Positions 18,719 to 27,971 of a stretch of DNA of 64,000 nt are shown piece by piece. Position numbers and translations under genes: made by a program. Each line of letters starts with the position of its first letter. Positions within the stretch are counted from its first letter, which is position 1. The notes beneath the pieces were generated by a model. The model saw only the letters and a program-made list of their open reading frames with translations, made no database searches and had not been told where the DNA came from. Source of the stretch: Rheinheimera sp. A13L (GTDB taxonomy: Bacteria; Pseudomonadota; Gammaproteobacteria; Enterobacterales; Alteromonadaceae); contig NZ_AFHI01000004.1 in NCBI RefSeq assembly GCF_000217935.1, forward strand, positions 1 through 64,000, written 5' to 3'.

Positions 18719-18745
18719 AATTTGATATTGAATTGATATCAAATT
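18719..18745. promoter_or_regulatory. 27-bp inverted repeat upstream of the SPFH gene
   Basis: AATTTGATAT and ATATCAAATT are perfect 10-bp arms separated by TGAATTG. The right arm touches the Shine-Dalgarno (GAGGTGG) of the SPFH gene, so bound protein would block expression. The likely ligand is the divergent HTH regulator or the RHH protein encoded just downstream. Confidence 0.55.
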
Positions 18746-18756
18746 GAGGTGGGGTA

Positions 18757-19607
18757 ATGAAAGAATATCTTGCAACAAGCCGCAGTGGCTTAATGATGTT
18801 AGCTGTGTTGCCTGCAGCTTTTGTGGTATCGGGTTTTGCTTTGCTGGCTTTGGGCGGGGCACTGAAATTGATCGCTATACTGGCGCTGATTTTAGTGGGA
18901 ATAGGTTTTTTGGTTTTTATATGGTGCAACCAAATCAGTGTGCTGTGCTGCAGTTGTTTGGTCGTTATGTAGGTTCTGATTTGCGAACCGGCTTACGTTG
19001 GGCTAACCCCTTTTACAGCAAGCAAAAAGTGTCGCTGCGGGTACGAAACTTTGAAAGTGGCAAACTTAAAGTCAATGATCACAGTGGTAACCCGGTTGAA
19101 ATTGCGGCTGTGGTGGTATGGAAAGTGGTAGACAGTGCTGAAGCTGTATTTGAAGTGGAAGACTATGAAAATTTTGTCAGTATTCAAAGTGAAGCTGCGT
19201 TGCGCTTTTTGGCGTCCAGTTATCCCTATGAAGCTGCAGATGACACCGATATCAGCCTGCGCAGTAATGGCCCTGAAGTCACAGATTTATTGCGGGGTGA
19301 AATTCAGGCCAGACTTGAAAAAGCCGGTGTTGAAGTACTGGAAGCTCGTATCAGTCATTTGGCTTATGCGCCGGAAATTGCCAGTGCTATGTTACAGCGG
19401 CAGCAGGCTCGCGCTGTGGTGATGGCTCGTCAGCAACTGGTGGAAGGCGCCGTAGGCATGGTTGAACTGGCACTAGCCCGTTTATCTGAAAAAAATATGG
19501 TGCAGCTGGATGAAGAACGTAAAGCCGCTATGGTCAGCAATTTATTAGTGGTGTTATGTGGTGATCATCAGGTGCAGCCTGTGATCAATACCGGTACCTT
19601 GTATTAA
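18757..19607 (+). pseudogene. SPFH (stomatin/prohibitin-like) membrane protein, frame broken at T_TTT_TTG
   Basis: The first frame (18757-18972) encodes two membrane segments. The SPFH domain lies in the -1 frame and runs to 19607: [77 protein letters not shown]. Reading TTG at 18910-18912 and slipping back one base joins the two into a normal 283-residue protein. The site GGT TTT TTG holds T_TTT_TTG, a canonical -1 slippery heptamer. The cause could be a single T lost from a T7 run (mutation or assembly error), phase variation, or programmed frameshifting. Family members form membrane microdomain scaffolds. GAGGTGG precedes the ATG, and an RHH gene follows. Confidence 0.75.
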
Positions 19608-19619
19608 GCGGAGGAGCTA

Positions 19620-19802
19620 GTGTCAAAAAAAGCCTTTGCGTTACGTATTGATGAAACAGTGCTGCAGGCTTTGCAGCACTGGGCTGACGATGAGTTTCGC
19701 AGTGTAAATGGCCAAATAGAATATCTGCTGCGGGATGCTTTAATTCAGGCTGGGCGAATGAAAAAAAAACCTCCGACAGAGCCTGGTGCTGAACCTGATT
19801 AG
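19620..19802 (+). CDS. Arc-family ribbon-helix-helix protein
   Basis: This 60-residue protein looks like an Arc/MetJ-type DNA-binding protein: a beta strand (AFALRID) followed by two helices (ETVLQALQHWADDEFRSVNGQIEYLLRDAL). The FRSVNGQIEYLL segment is characteristic of Arc-like RHH proteins. The C-terminal tail is basic, then Pro/Glu-rich. The start is GTG at 19620 with a very strong GGAGGAG. It follows the SPFH gene by 12 nt and is probably co-transcribed. The SPFH plus Arc-like pair is seen in other Alteromonadales as far as I know. The target is unknown; the AATTTGAT operator upstream of the operon is a candidate. Confidence 0.8.
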   Translation: MSKKAFALRIDETVLQALQHWADDEFRSVNGQIEYLLRDALIQAGRMKKKPPTEPGAEPD

Positions 19803-19839
19803 CCTAAAGCTTAAAGCCGCAAAAGCCATCAGCCTCTGC

Positions 19840-20751
19840 TTACAGGTAAAGCTGCAGCAGCAGATACCAAAGCGGCAGGCTGATAAAACTCAGCAGTAAG
19901 CCCAACCCCACCAAAGCAGGCACTAAACGCAATGCCAGTCCGGCCCCAATAGCGATGGCGCCAGCAGACACCATAGGCGGCATAGCAGCTTCAAACACCA
20001 CCACCTGCAGCAATAAAGGATCTGGGTTAAATAAGCTTAAAAATCCTAAAGCCAGCAGAGGCATTAAAAACAGTTTTACGCCCAAGGCAAAAATAAGAGG
20101 TTTTGTTTCTTTATTGTCCAGCTGTAATCTGAATTGAAAACCTACAGCAATCATAATGACCGGTACTAAAGTAGCCGCAATGCTATCCAGTATCAGGCTG
20201 AAAAATGCCGGGTAAGGCCAGGGTTTCAGTGCCAACGCCAGAGCTAAGGCGATAAAAGAAGGGAAAGTCAAAATGCGGGTAGCGATTTGGCCTGTAGTGG
20301 GTGTGGCTGCATTGGGGTTGTACCAGGCGGCTAAAATAGTGGAGTAAGTTGCCAGCGCCACAAAGGAGCCTGCCTGATCGTAAATCATGGCGAAGGGCAG
20401 GGCTTTTTCACCAAAAAAGGCCTCCACCATAGGAAAACCTAAAAAAGAGGTATTGCCCAAAGGTAAAACCACCAGCAAAGCGCCGACTGTGGTTTTTTCC
20501 CAATGCCAGAATTTACCCGCCAGAATAATTAAAGCGGCCACTATCACCAGTAACACCCAAGGGGTAATGGCTGGCAACCACAGCTGGCTGGAAAACTCTA
20601 ACAATGGAATTTTCTGCAATACTAAAGCAGGCAAAGCCACAAAAAGCACAAACTGATTCAGCACTAAGCCTGTTTCCTGCGGAAACTGCGGCAACTTACG
20701 CAGCAAAGCACCAATGATCAGATAAACCAGAACTAAAGCAAAACTTTCCAT
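19840..20751 (-). CDS. AEC (auxin efflux carrier) family transporter
   Basis: This 303-residue integral membrane protein belongs to the AEC family of the bile/arsenite/riboflavin transporter superfamily. It has about ten hydrophobic segments in two five-helix halves. Family features are LNQFVLFVALPALVLQKIP near the N terminus, PLGNTSFLGFPMVEAFFG in the middle, and AAMPPMVSAGAIAIGAGL in the second half. Bacterial members move organic acids or similar anions, but the substrate cannot be read from sequence. It stands alone on this strand. Confidence 0.85.
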   Translation of the reverse strand: MESFALVLVYLIIGALLRKLPQFPQETGLVLNQFVLFVALPALVLQKIPLLEFSSQLWLPAITPWVLLVIVAALIILAGKFWHWEKTTVGALLVVLPLGNTSFLGFPMVEAFFGEKALPFAMIYDQAGSFVALATYSTILAAWYNPNAATPTTGQIATRILTFPSFIALALALALKPWPYPAFFSLILDSIAATLVPVIMIAVGFQFRLQLDNKETKPLIFALGVKLFLMPLLALGFLSLFNPDPLLLQVVVFEAAMPPMVSAGAIAIGAGLALRLVPALVGLGLLLSFISLPLWYLLLQLYL

Positions 20752-20810
20752 CGCTACTCCTTTATATAGCCAAGTGAACTCTATCTCCCGCTGAATTCTG
20801 CATCTTGAAG

Positions 20811-21170
20811 TTACTTGGGTATACAGAGCAAAGTGTAATCTGAAGCGGCTTCTGTGCCTATGCGACTTTCGCCTGATAGCTGCTCCAGCCGTTGTAGTTG
20901 TTTGTCAGCTTGTTGAAGCAGCAACTCTTTGTCGCTTTTAGTCCATTGTTTCAGTTGATATTCCAGTTTGCTGGCTGAGGAGCGACAGGGCATGGGGTAA
21001 CTGAAGGCTAACTGCAGCGGCCCCTTACCCTTCAGCGCCTTAGCCCCACCAGTTAATTCGCCGCTATGCTGGCGTAAACGCCGTTCAGGTTGGGTGCTAA
21101 TCCCTGTGTATAAAGCGCCTGTTGCGGTGCGTACCATATAAACAAACCATAGGGTTGATACTGCAGTCAT
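20811..21170 (-). CDS. GIY-YIG domain protein (UPF0213/YhbQ-like)
   Basis: This 119-residue protein has a single GIY-YIG nuclease-like domain. The N terminus reads WFVYMVRTATGALYTGIST, matching the two GIY-YIG strands. RRLRQHSGELTGGAKALKG contains the conserved Arg and His. The family Glu is in SKLEYQLKQW. Stand-alone members such as YhbQ are proposed DNA repair or recombination nucleases. The stop codon lies against a motif (TTGAAGTTACTTGGGTATA) that resembles the edge of the intergenic element on the other side of the gene. Confidence 0.88.
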   Translation of the reverse strand: MTAVSTLWFVYMVRTATGALYTGISTQPERRLRQHSGELTGGAKALKGKGPLQLAFSYPMPCRSSASKLEYQLKQWTKSDKELLLQQADKQLQRLEQLSGESRIGTEAASDYTLLCIPK

Positions 21171-21204
21171 GCCTTGTCCTGTCTGTTCTGCTACACTAGC
21201 GCTG

Positions 21205-21381
21205 TTTTATAGCCGTCGTCCTTGAAGCTGCAGCTTTGTTGACTGCGCCATCTAGCCCCAGTCACATAGGTAAACTATGCTCTTGGGGACTTGCTGGCTT
21301 GTCGCCTCACTGCAACTCCAATGACTTAGGCTATATACCCTTTGTACCTGAAGCTGCGGCTTCATGATGCTTGGGTGTAGA
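21205..21381. repeat. Palindrome-rich intergenic element, likely a dispersed repeat
   Basis: This non-coding stretch holds AAGCTGCAGCTT (a perfect palindrome), a hairpin built from CCCCA...TGGGG around CATAG...CTATG, and a distal GAAGCTGCGGCTTC hairpin ending in GCTTGGGTGTA. Similar sequences, as I recall them, are scattered between genes in Shewanella, Rheinheimera and relatives. A related end motif occurs at about 20800-20820. No coding frame fits it. Confidence 0.5.
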
Positions 21382-21413
21382 TGTTTGAAAGTCGCTACTT
21401 TAAAGGAAATTGC

Positions 21414-22676
21414 ATGTCATTTGCCACGCTTGGTTTAGATCCCCGCATTCTTTCTGCTGTGACCAATCAGGGTTACCACACCCCAACCCCTATTCAACAG
21501 CAAACCATACCTGTGATCTTAGAAGGCAAAGATGTGCTTGCCGGTGCTCAGACCGGCACAGGAAAAACCGCTGCTTTTACTTTGCCCGTATTACAGTTGC
21601 TCAGTAAAAACACCACCAAAGTCAGTCATTTGCAGGTGCGCTGTTTAGTGCTGACGCCTACACGGGAACTGGCACAGCAGGTGGCCGATAGTGTCAAAGC
21701 TTATGGCGCTGATTTACCGCTAAAGTATGCGGTCTTTTACGGTGGAGTTTCTATTAACCCTCAATATGATCAGGCCAGTCGTGGTTTAGATATTCTGGTC
21801 GCCACACCGGGGCGTTTACTGGATCATTTGCATCAGGGTACTGTCAGCTTGTCAGAGCTACAAATTCTGGTACTGGATGAAGCCGATCGTATGCTGGATA
21901 TGGGCTTTATTCACGATATTAAACGCATTATGGCGCGTTTGCCTAAAGAGCGGCAGACATTGTTTTTCTCTGCCACCTTCGCCAAAGAAATTAAAGAGCT
22001 GGCTGATACGTTGTTAAAGTCGCCGGTGTTGATTGAAGTCGCCAAACCTAACAGTACTGCAGATAAAATAGAGCAACTGGCATATAGAGTGGATTCACAG
22101 CGCAAACGCGAGATGTTGTCTTATCTGATTGGTTCTCGGCAGTGGAAACAGGTGTTGATTTTCAGCCGTACTAAACATGGCGCCGACCGTTTAGCTAAAC
22201 AGTTGCGGCTGGATGGCATTGAAGCTGGTGCTATTCATGGTGATAAAAGCCAGGGCGCCCGCACCAAAGCGCTTGATGACTTTAAAAACAACAGATTAAG
22301 TGTGTTGGTGGCCACTGACATTGCAGCCCGCGGTTTGGATATTGAAGAGCTGCCAATAGTCGTTAACTACGACTTGCCACAGGTGGCTGAGGATTATGTG
22401 CACCGTATCGGCCGAACTGGCCGGGCTGGAAATTCAGGTTTGGCCTTAAGCTTAATCACGCCAGATGATCTGGTGATGCTGCAAGCTATAGAAAAAGTAA
22501 CTAAACAAGTGATCGCACAGCAGGTTTTACCTGGGTACGAACATGACCCAAAAATGAATCACAGCAGCAAAAAAGCAGATGCAGAAGAAGAACGGGTACA
22601 AAAAGTGGCAAGCCGCAATAAACAGCTGGCAAAAGAAAAAGCCAAGTTACGGTCGCAACTGACAGGGAAAAAATAA
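21414..22676 (+). CDS. rhlE: DEAD-box ATP-dependent RNA helicase RhlE
   Basis: This is an ATP-driven RNA helicase acting in RNA remodelling, decay or ribosome assembly. The 420-residue protein has all core motifs in order: the Q motif ([14 protein letters not shown]), [29 protein letters not shown] (VLDEADRML), SAT, then the second RecA domain with [16 protein letters not shown] and [10 protein letters not shown]. The C-terminal tail (about 375-420) is short and basic. I chose the ATG at 21414 because AAAGGAAA precedes it. It is a single-gene unit; the subgroup name RhlE rests on overall similarity. Confidence 0.93.
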   Translation: MSFATLGLDPRILSAVTNQGYHTPTPIQQQTIPVILEGKDVLAGAQTGTGKTAAFTLPVLQLLSKNTTKVSHLQVRCLVLTPTRELAQQVADSVKAYGADLPLKYAVFYGGVSINPQYDQASRGLDILVATPGRLLDHLHQGTVSLSELQILVLDEADRMLDMGFIHDIKRIMARLPKERQTLFFSATFAKEIKELADTLLKSPVLIEVAKPNSTADKIEQLAYRVDSQRKREMLSYLIGSRQWKQVLIFSRTKHGADRLAKQLRLDGIEAGAIHGDKSQGARTKALDDFKNNRLSVLVATDIAARGLDIEELPIVVNYDLPQVAEDYVHRIGRTGRAGNSGLALSLITPDDLVMLQAIEKVTKQVIAQQVLPGYEHDPKMNHSSKKADAEEERVQKVASRNKQLAKEKAKLRSQLTGKK

Positions 22677-22686
22677 AACAGCCAGA

Positions 22687-22730
22687 ACGGACGGATTAAA
22701 CAGAGGGGATAAGCCCTCTTATCCGTCCGT
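22687..22730. terminator. Two-tier hairpin at the rhlE/GNAT junction
   Basis: The outer arms ACGGACGGAT/ATCCGTCCGT and an inner AGAGGG/CCCTCT stem form a strong structure between convergent genes. It includes the GNAT stop codon and last codons. There is no immediate T-run on the plus strand. Bidirectional termination is plausible but unproven. Confidence 0.45.
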
Positions 22731-23240
22731 CGGGTCAGTTGGCGTTTTTAACGTCAATTGATAAAAAGCCAGATCTAACCAGCGGCCAAATTTAAAGCCT
22801 GCCTGAGTAATAGTACCGCTGTGGCGAAAGCCATGTTTGGTATGCAAAGCAATACTGGCGTCGTTTGCTGCGTCTATACCACCAATCAGCAGGTGATAAT
22901 TCTCCAACTGAGCCTGCTCTATGATTTTCTGCAGTACCAAAGCACCATACCCTTTGCCTTGCTGCTCAGGTGCCACATAAACCGAATGCTCTACTGAATA
23001 TTTAAAAGCAGGAAACGCTCTGAAGGTGCCATAACTACCAAAAGCCACCAGTTGATCCAGTTCATTCAATAAACCCAGCACCGGAAAGTTAGCTGCTGTT
23101 TTGTTAGCAAACCATTGTTGCATAGTCTCCATAGTGCGGGGGTTGTATTCATACAAAGCAGTGGTATTCAAAATGGCATGGTTAAAAATAGTCAGAATGG
23201 CTTCGGCATGTTCTTCATAACTACAGTGAACAAAACGCAT
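22719..23240 (-). CDS. GNAT N-acetyltransferase (phosphinothricin acetyltransferase-like)
   Basis: This 173-residue enzyme of the GNAT superfamily is closest to the Pat/YncA type, which acetylates small amines or amino-acid analogues. Family blocks are ILTIFNHAILNTTALYEY near the N terminus and HSVYVAPEQQGKGYGALVLQ, the acetyl-CoA pyrophosphate loop with Q-x-x-G-x-G. GGIDAANDASIALHTKHGFRHSG is the C-terminal core. The substrate is unknown. The last codons lie within the hairpin shared with rhlE. Confidence 0.88.
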   Translation of the reverse strand: MRFVHCSYEEHAEAILTIFNHAILNTTALYEYNPRTMETMQQWFANKTAANFPVLGLLNELDQLVAFGSYGTFRAFPAFKYSVEHSVYVAPEQQGKGYGALVLQKIIEQAQLENYHLLIGGIDAANDASIALHTKHGFRHSGTITQAGFKFGRWLDLAFYQLTLKTPTDPTDG

Positions 23241-23252
23241 CAGGTTCTCCGG

Positions 23253-23531
23253 TTAGCTTCTGTACAGGGTTTTAATCAGATGATAACCAAACTGAGTTTT
23301 GATGGGGCCATGCACTTCCAGTACAGCTTTCTTAAACACCACTTCATCAAAAGCCCTGACCATCTGGCCCGGTTTGAACTCACCTAAATCGCCGCCTTTT
23401 TTGCCAGAAGGGCAAAGTGAATGCTTTTTAGCTAAATCATGAAAACTGGCACCTTTGGCCAGTAGTTGTTTTAATTTTTCTGCTTCTGCAGCAGTTTTTA
23501 CCAAAATATGGCAGGCGCAGGCTTTGGCCAT
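23253..23531 (-). CDS. ppiC: PpiC-type (parvulin) peptidyl-prolyl isomerase
   Basis: This is a cytoplasmic single-domain parvulin of 92 residues that catalyses cis-trans isomerisation of Xaa-Pro bonds. It begins [19 protein letters not shown], followed by [21 protein letters not shown] and [26 protein letters not shown], the full parvulin signature including the catalytic CHIL and GYHLI regions. There is no signal peptide. The length matches E. coli PpiC. It lies 12 nt upstream of the GNAT gene on the same strand and may be co-transcribed with it. Confidence 0.95.
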   Translation of the reverse strand: MAKACACHILVKTAAEAEKLKQLLAKGASFHDLAKKHSLCPSGKKGGDLGEFKPGQMVRAFDEVVFKKAVLEVHGPIKTQFGYHLIKTLYRS

Positions 23532-23823
23532 GGTGCGTATCCAGTCTGAACTACATTGTAGTGGTAGTTTAAAGCAGCGGGGGCTGCATTGCCCAGATGA
23601 TATAGAGTTTTCTGAGTAATTTGATCAGCACGAATAAATATCCAACTTAAAGTTTGCTCCCCTGTAAATTAGTGCTAACACCGATGCAAAAGCGTGTGAC
23701 ATTGGTGTGTTGATGTGTTAATAAATGTAATTGAGGTGCGCGTGATAACGGTCAAAGAACTGACGTGCATCGAAAACAATAAGATGGTCCAGAGAAATAC
23801 ATAACATCCTAAACGGAGAATAC

Positions 23824-26800
23824 ATGAAACATATTGGAAAAACAGCGCTAGCTTCAGCTGTAGGCTTGGCATTATCTTGTGGCGCTACAGCTGCAACATT
23901 AGAACAATATAAAATGGGTACGCAGTCAGTTAAAGATTTATTAGCTGGCAAAGAAGCAAAAGGGTCTGTAGTAAAAGATCAAGAACAAGGTATCCCGTCT
24001 TCTTATTACGTCGTTTTAAAACAAGCAGGTTTGCAGGATGTAAGAAGCTCTGATTCTGCGTCCATCCGGGCTGCCTCAGCAAGTATTGCTGATTCTGTAC
24101 AAGCAGTGACTTCAGCTTTATTAACTTTAGATCGTGACGCGCAGGTATTGGCAACTACAAAAAACCTGGCATCAGGTTTGGTAGTTCGTGCATCAGCTGA
24201 TGCTCTGCAAAAACTGCAGGCAAATCCGGCTGTTGCTTCTATTTACCCTGTTTACGACAGCAAACCAATGGCTGCAGACAGCGCTGTTTATATGAAAGCA
24301 GATGCAGTAGTCAAAGCTGGTATTGCTTCAGGTAAAGGCATCACAGTTGCAGTATTGGATACGGGTATAGATTACACCCACAAATCCATGGGGGGCGCCG
24401 GTACAGTAGAAGCTTATAATGCTGTCGATCAGCGTGCTCAGCCAACCTGGCCTCAGGGTAAAGTCTTGGGTGGTTACGACTTCGTAAACAATGATCCAAA
24501 CCCTATTGATCCTCGTAACGCAGGCCACGGTACTTTTGTCGCCAGTTCAGTCAGTGCTATTGCTCCTGATGTCGATTTTTATGGTTATACCGTTTGTACT
24601 GCAACTTGCCCTGGTGCTGCTCAGATTGGTGCTTTAGATGCTGCCTTAGATCCAAATGGTGATGGTGATATTTCTGACCGTGTTGATGTGATCAATATGT
24701 CCTTAGGCAGTGACGTTGGTACCACAAATGCCACCAGCGGTACTCAGTTTTTAATTCAAAAAGCTGCTACTCTGGGCATCAATATGGTGATCTCAGCCGG
24801 CAATGATGGCCCGAACCCATTTATTGTTGGTGGTCCAAGCACGACTCCAAATGCCTTATCTGTTGGTGCTATGACGCATCCTACCGGATCTTCGGTTATT
24901 TTTGAGGCGAACGATGTTGCCGGCAAAGAAATAGACATGGTCCCTTCTGGATTTAACAAAGTCAGTGAGTTTAGTTTTAACAGCACGGCTAACCCATTGG
25001 TTTTTGTGTCAACCAACGCTCAGGGCTGTACTGCTTTTGCTGCTGGTTCGTTAACCGGAAAAACAGTGTTAATCGACCGTGGCACCTGTAACTTCACTGC
25101 TAAAGTGATCAATGCTCAAAATGCCGGTGCAGCTTTTGTAATTATTGCCAATAACGCGGCTGGTTTAGGCCCGGTGAATGCCGGTGGTTCAGACCCTGCC
25201 GTTGCTATTCCGTCTGTTGGTATTTCAAAAGAAGATGGCGATGCAATCAAAGCTGCGTTGGCCAGCGGTGATGTGGCCTACAGCATAGTTGCTAAATCAA
25301 TCAGCTCTGCGGGTGGTTTGGCGACATTCACTTCACGTGGTCCTTCTATTGAAGGTTTATTAAAACCAGAAATTACTGCTCCAGGCACAAATATCGTGAT
25401 GGCCGCTGTTGGTACTGGTGATAAAACCGCCTTAAACTCTGGTACTTCATTTTCCGGCCCTATGACGGCTGGTGCTGCCGCTTTATTACGTGAAGCTATG
25501 CCAAACCGTACAGCTCAGGAAGTGAAAGCTACCCTGATGAATACTGCGGATATGGAAGTTTATACTCTGCCAAAAGCTCACCCTGATACTGAATTAGCAC
25601 CTATCTCTGCTATGGGTGCTGGTCTGGTGAACGTTGAGAAAGCAGTCAATCTGCCTGTTGCGGCCTGGGTTGAAGATTCGAAATTTAATACTGCTCAGGC
25701 AGCTTTATCTTTTGGTCTGAATACTCTGACTGAAACTACAACTCTGACAAAAACTGTGACGCTGAAAAACTTTGGTACAGAGCCAAAAACCTACAGTCTG
25801 AGCATTCAGGATCGTTTTGCCGCTGATACAGAAACCGGAGCTTTAAGCTGGGTTATTCCAGAAACTGTGACTGTAGCGCCTGGTCAATCGACTAAGTTTG
25901 ATGTAAAAGTGACCATTGATCCTACGAAGTTGCCTGAGTGGGAATTAGCGAACACCTCTGAATTAACAGAGAAAAACGCTCAGTTGACGACAGTTGAATA
26001 CGATGGTGCCTTAATTTTTAATGATGCAACCACTGAAGCCGCCAACGATTTACACTTGGTTTATCATATTCTGCCAAGAGCTAATGCCGCTCTGGAATTA
26101 AGCAGCAGATTTGTTGGTGATACATCAGTAAAAGTAGTGAAAAACGTGGGTGCTGTAGAAGCAGATGTTTTTGCGACTCAACTGGTTGGAACTTCTGAAA
26201 AAGATGAAAGTATTGCTTACGATTTACGTGCAGCTTCTCTTGATGTGGTTCAGGTCCCAACAGCTTACTGTACTTCGGGTTTATTGTTAGCTCCTACTTT
26301 AACCTTGGAAAATGGCTTGAGTCATCTTCAGCAAGTGAACGTGGGTGTGGATTTAGATATTGATAATGATGGTGAATACGACCATCAACTGAACAGCTTA
26401 TTACTGACTCGCTTGGGGGCTAACTATGCAGCTTTCCCTGCAGTGATGGGTACTTTTGTCACACCATACGGTGCCTACAGTGGCTCTGTTATGGATCTGT
26501 TCCACTCTGTAGGTCAGCGCAGCGTTACCTTATCAGCTTGTTTTGAAGATATTGGTTTATCTGCTGCTGATTTAGGTCGTACTATAGGAACACGTTACCG
26601 TACTATTAATGATGGTAATGCTATTGGCGCAGACTGGGGTCCTGAACTGGATGATTCTATTGAAGCGAACGCCAGATTGGTTTCTGCTCCAACTGTGACT
26701 TTAACCTCGCTGAGTGCGGACGTTGTGCCTGCTTCTGATGGCGCATCACCATCTGCTGTAGGTGACAAAGTAGAGAGTCTGGCGCCGGGTGAGGAAGCCC

Positions 26801-27570
26801 GTATTGAGATTGATGGTGCCAGTGGTGCTGGTGTAGTCTTGTTGTCTGCTGTAGGTGATGTGGCTTTTGCTGCTGAGACTCCATCTGCAACTACTGCTCC
26901 TGTGATGGCCGAAACTGTTGAATACAGTATTGACGAAAACAGCGTTGCAGGCACTGTGTTAGGCCAACTGACGGCTGAAACCGGTTTATTGGATCCGGCC
27001 GTTGCTGAGTTCCTGGTTGCAGGCGCCTCAAGTCTGGCGTTTTCGGTATCTAAAAATGGTACCGTCACAGTGGCTGATGCTTCCTTGCTGGATTACGAAG
27101 CGGGTTTCACCAGTGCTCAACTCTCTGTTGTGGCAGTGAACCAGGCGGGCAATATCTCTGCACCTGCTACTGTAAATATCGCAGTGGCTAACTTGCCAGA
27201 TGCACCACCTGTCATTACTGCTTCAGCAACTGCTGCGACCATAGTGGCAACTGTAGCTACCGCAGGTACTCAGGTTGGTAATGTAGCTGTGACTATTAAC
27301 GAAGCAGAGGCGACTCTGGATAAAGTGACTGTGACACCAGCTCTGTTTACTTATGCTGATGGTAAGGTCAATCTGGCACGGGTCCCTACCTGGGATGAAG
27401 CTGGCACAGTCGCTGTGACTGTAGTTGCTACAGACAGTGCGGGTTTAACCTCCAACACAGCTACTTTTAATGTAACAGTTGCTCCGGCACCTAAAAAATC
27501 AAGTGGTAGTTTCGGTTGGTTATCGCTGATGTTATTACCTCTGGCTTTCTTACGTCGTCGTCGTAACTAA
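23824..27570 (+). CDS. Secreted S8 serine protease with PA domain and GlyGly-CTERM tail
   Basis: This is an exported subtilisin-family protease of 1248 residues. A signal peptide (to about residue 23) is followed by an I9-type propeptide (about 58-145). The S8 domain carries Asp179 (AVLDTGID), His235 (GHGTFVAS) and Ser542 (GTSFSGP). A protease-associated domain is inserted at about 395-490. The middle holds beta-sandwich segments, then an EF-like acidic stretch (DLDIDNDGEYDH) and a cadherin-like region (about 1030-1120). The C terminus (SSGSFGW, hydrophobic helix, RRRRN) is a GlyGly-CTERM signal, which a rhombosortase removes for surface attachment after type II secretion. That sorting enzyme is not in this window. 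CGGAG precedes the ATG. Confidence 0.93.
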   Translation: MKHIGKTALASAVGLALSCGATAATLEQYKMGTQSVKDLLAGKEAKGSVVKDQEQGIPSSYYVVLKQAGLQDVRSSDSASIRAASASIADSVQAVTSALLTLDRDAQVLATTKNLASGLVVRASADALQKLQANPAVASIYPVYDSKPMAADSAVYMKADAVVKAGIASGKGITVAVLDTGIDYTHKSMGGAGTVEAYNAVDQRAQPTWPQGKVLGGYDFVNNDPNPIDPRNAGHGTFVASSVSAIAPDVDFYGYTVCTATCPGAAQIGALDAALDPNGDGDISDRVDVINMSLGSDVGTTNATSGTQFLIQKAATLGINMVISAGNDGPNPFIVGGPSTTPNALSVGAMTHPTGSSVIFEANDVAGKEIDMVPSGFNKVSEFSFNSTANPLVFVSTNAQGCTAFAAGSLTGKTVLIDRGTCNFTAKVINAQNAGAAFVIIANNAAGLGPVNAGGSDPAVAIPSVGISKEDGDAIKAALASGDVAYSIVAKSISSAGGLATFTSRGPSIEGLLKPEITAPGTNIVMAAVGTGDKTALNSGTSFSGPMTAGAAALLREAMPNRTAQEVKATLMNTADMEVYTLPKAHPDTELAPISAMGAGLVNVEKAVNLPVAAWVEDSKFNTAQAALSFGLNTLTETTTLTKTVTLKNFGTEPKTYSLSIQDRFAADTETGALSWVIPETVTVAPGQSTKFDVKVTIDPTKLPEWELANTSELTEKNAQLTTVEYDGALIFNDATTEAANDLHLVYHILPRANAALELSSRFVGDTSVKVVKNVGAVEADVFATQLVGTSEKDESIAYDLRAASLDVVQVPTAYCTSGLLLAPTLTLENGLSHLQQVNVGVDLDIDNDGEYDHQLNSLLLTRLGANYAAFPAVMGTFVTPYGAYSGSVMDLFHSVGQRSVTLSACFEDIGLSAADLGRTIGTRYRTINDGNAIGADWGPELDDSIEANARLVSAPTVTLTSLSADVVPASDGASPSAVGDKVESLAPGEEARIEIDGASGAGVVLLSAVGDVAFAAETPSATTAPVMAETVEYSIDENSVAGTVLGQLTAETGLLDPAVAEFLVAGASSLAFSVSKNGTVTVADASLLDYEAGFTSAQLSVVAVNQAGNISAPATVNIAVANLPDAPPVITASATAATIVATVATAGTQVGNVAVTINEAEATLDKVTVTPALFTYADGKVNLARVPTWDEAGTVAVTVVATDSAGLTSNTATFNVTVAPAPKKSSGSFGWLSLMLLPLAFLRRRRN

Positions 27571-27647
27571 CAAAGGTTCAGCCTTCGCTTGATAGCAGCT
27601 GTTTATCGGAAATATAAGTTCGATAAGTAGTGTTCAGAAGGATGAAA

Positions 27648-27686
27648 ACAAAAAGCCTGCGGCAGAGATGTCGCAGGCTTTTTTTA
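27648..27686 (+). terminator. Rho-independent terminator after the S8 protease
   Basis: The stem AAAAGCCTGCG/CGCAGGCTTTT has a 10-nt loop and a T-run. The remainder of the gap (27687-27978) shows no convincing gene. One 63-codon frame there lacks a ribosome site and family features. Confidence 0.9.
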
Positions 27687-27971
27687 CTCTAATCATTACA
27701 GACTCAGCTTCTCTCTCGCTTTGTTATACCGCAATAAACTGAACATGAGTCTATTGCTTTCATCAGTCTTGAATGATCACCGACCAGATGCGGATCTTTG
27801 TGACAGTGCATCAATACAGTATCACTGGATACTCAGTCTTATCTGGTATGGTATTGCTGCCGGTGGCCTTGCTGCTTTGCTAAATATGCGCTCGTTTCAT
27901 GGAACGAGATAAAAGGCAGGGGTATGGCGCTGGGGCAACACAAAGAGTCTGGCGGGTGACACTGAAATGAT

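Noticed and set aside
27721-27912. A 63-codon plus-strand frame between two terminators
   Set aside because: No ribosome site, no family features, and Cys/His/Trp content unlike its neighbours.
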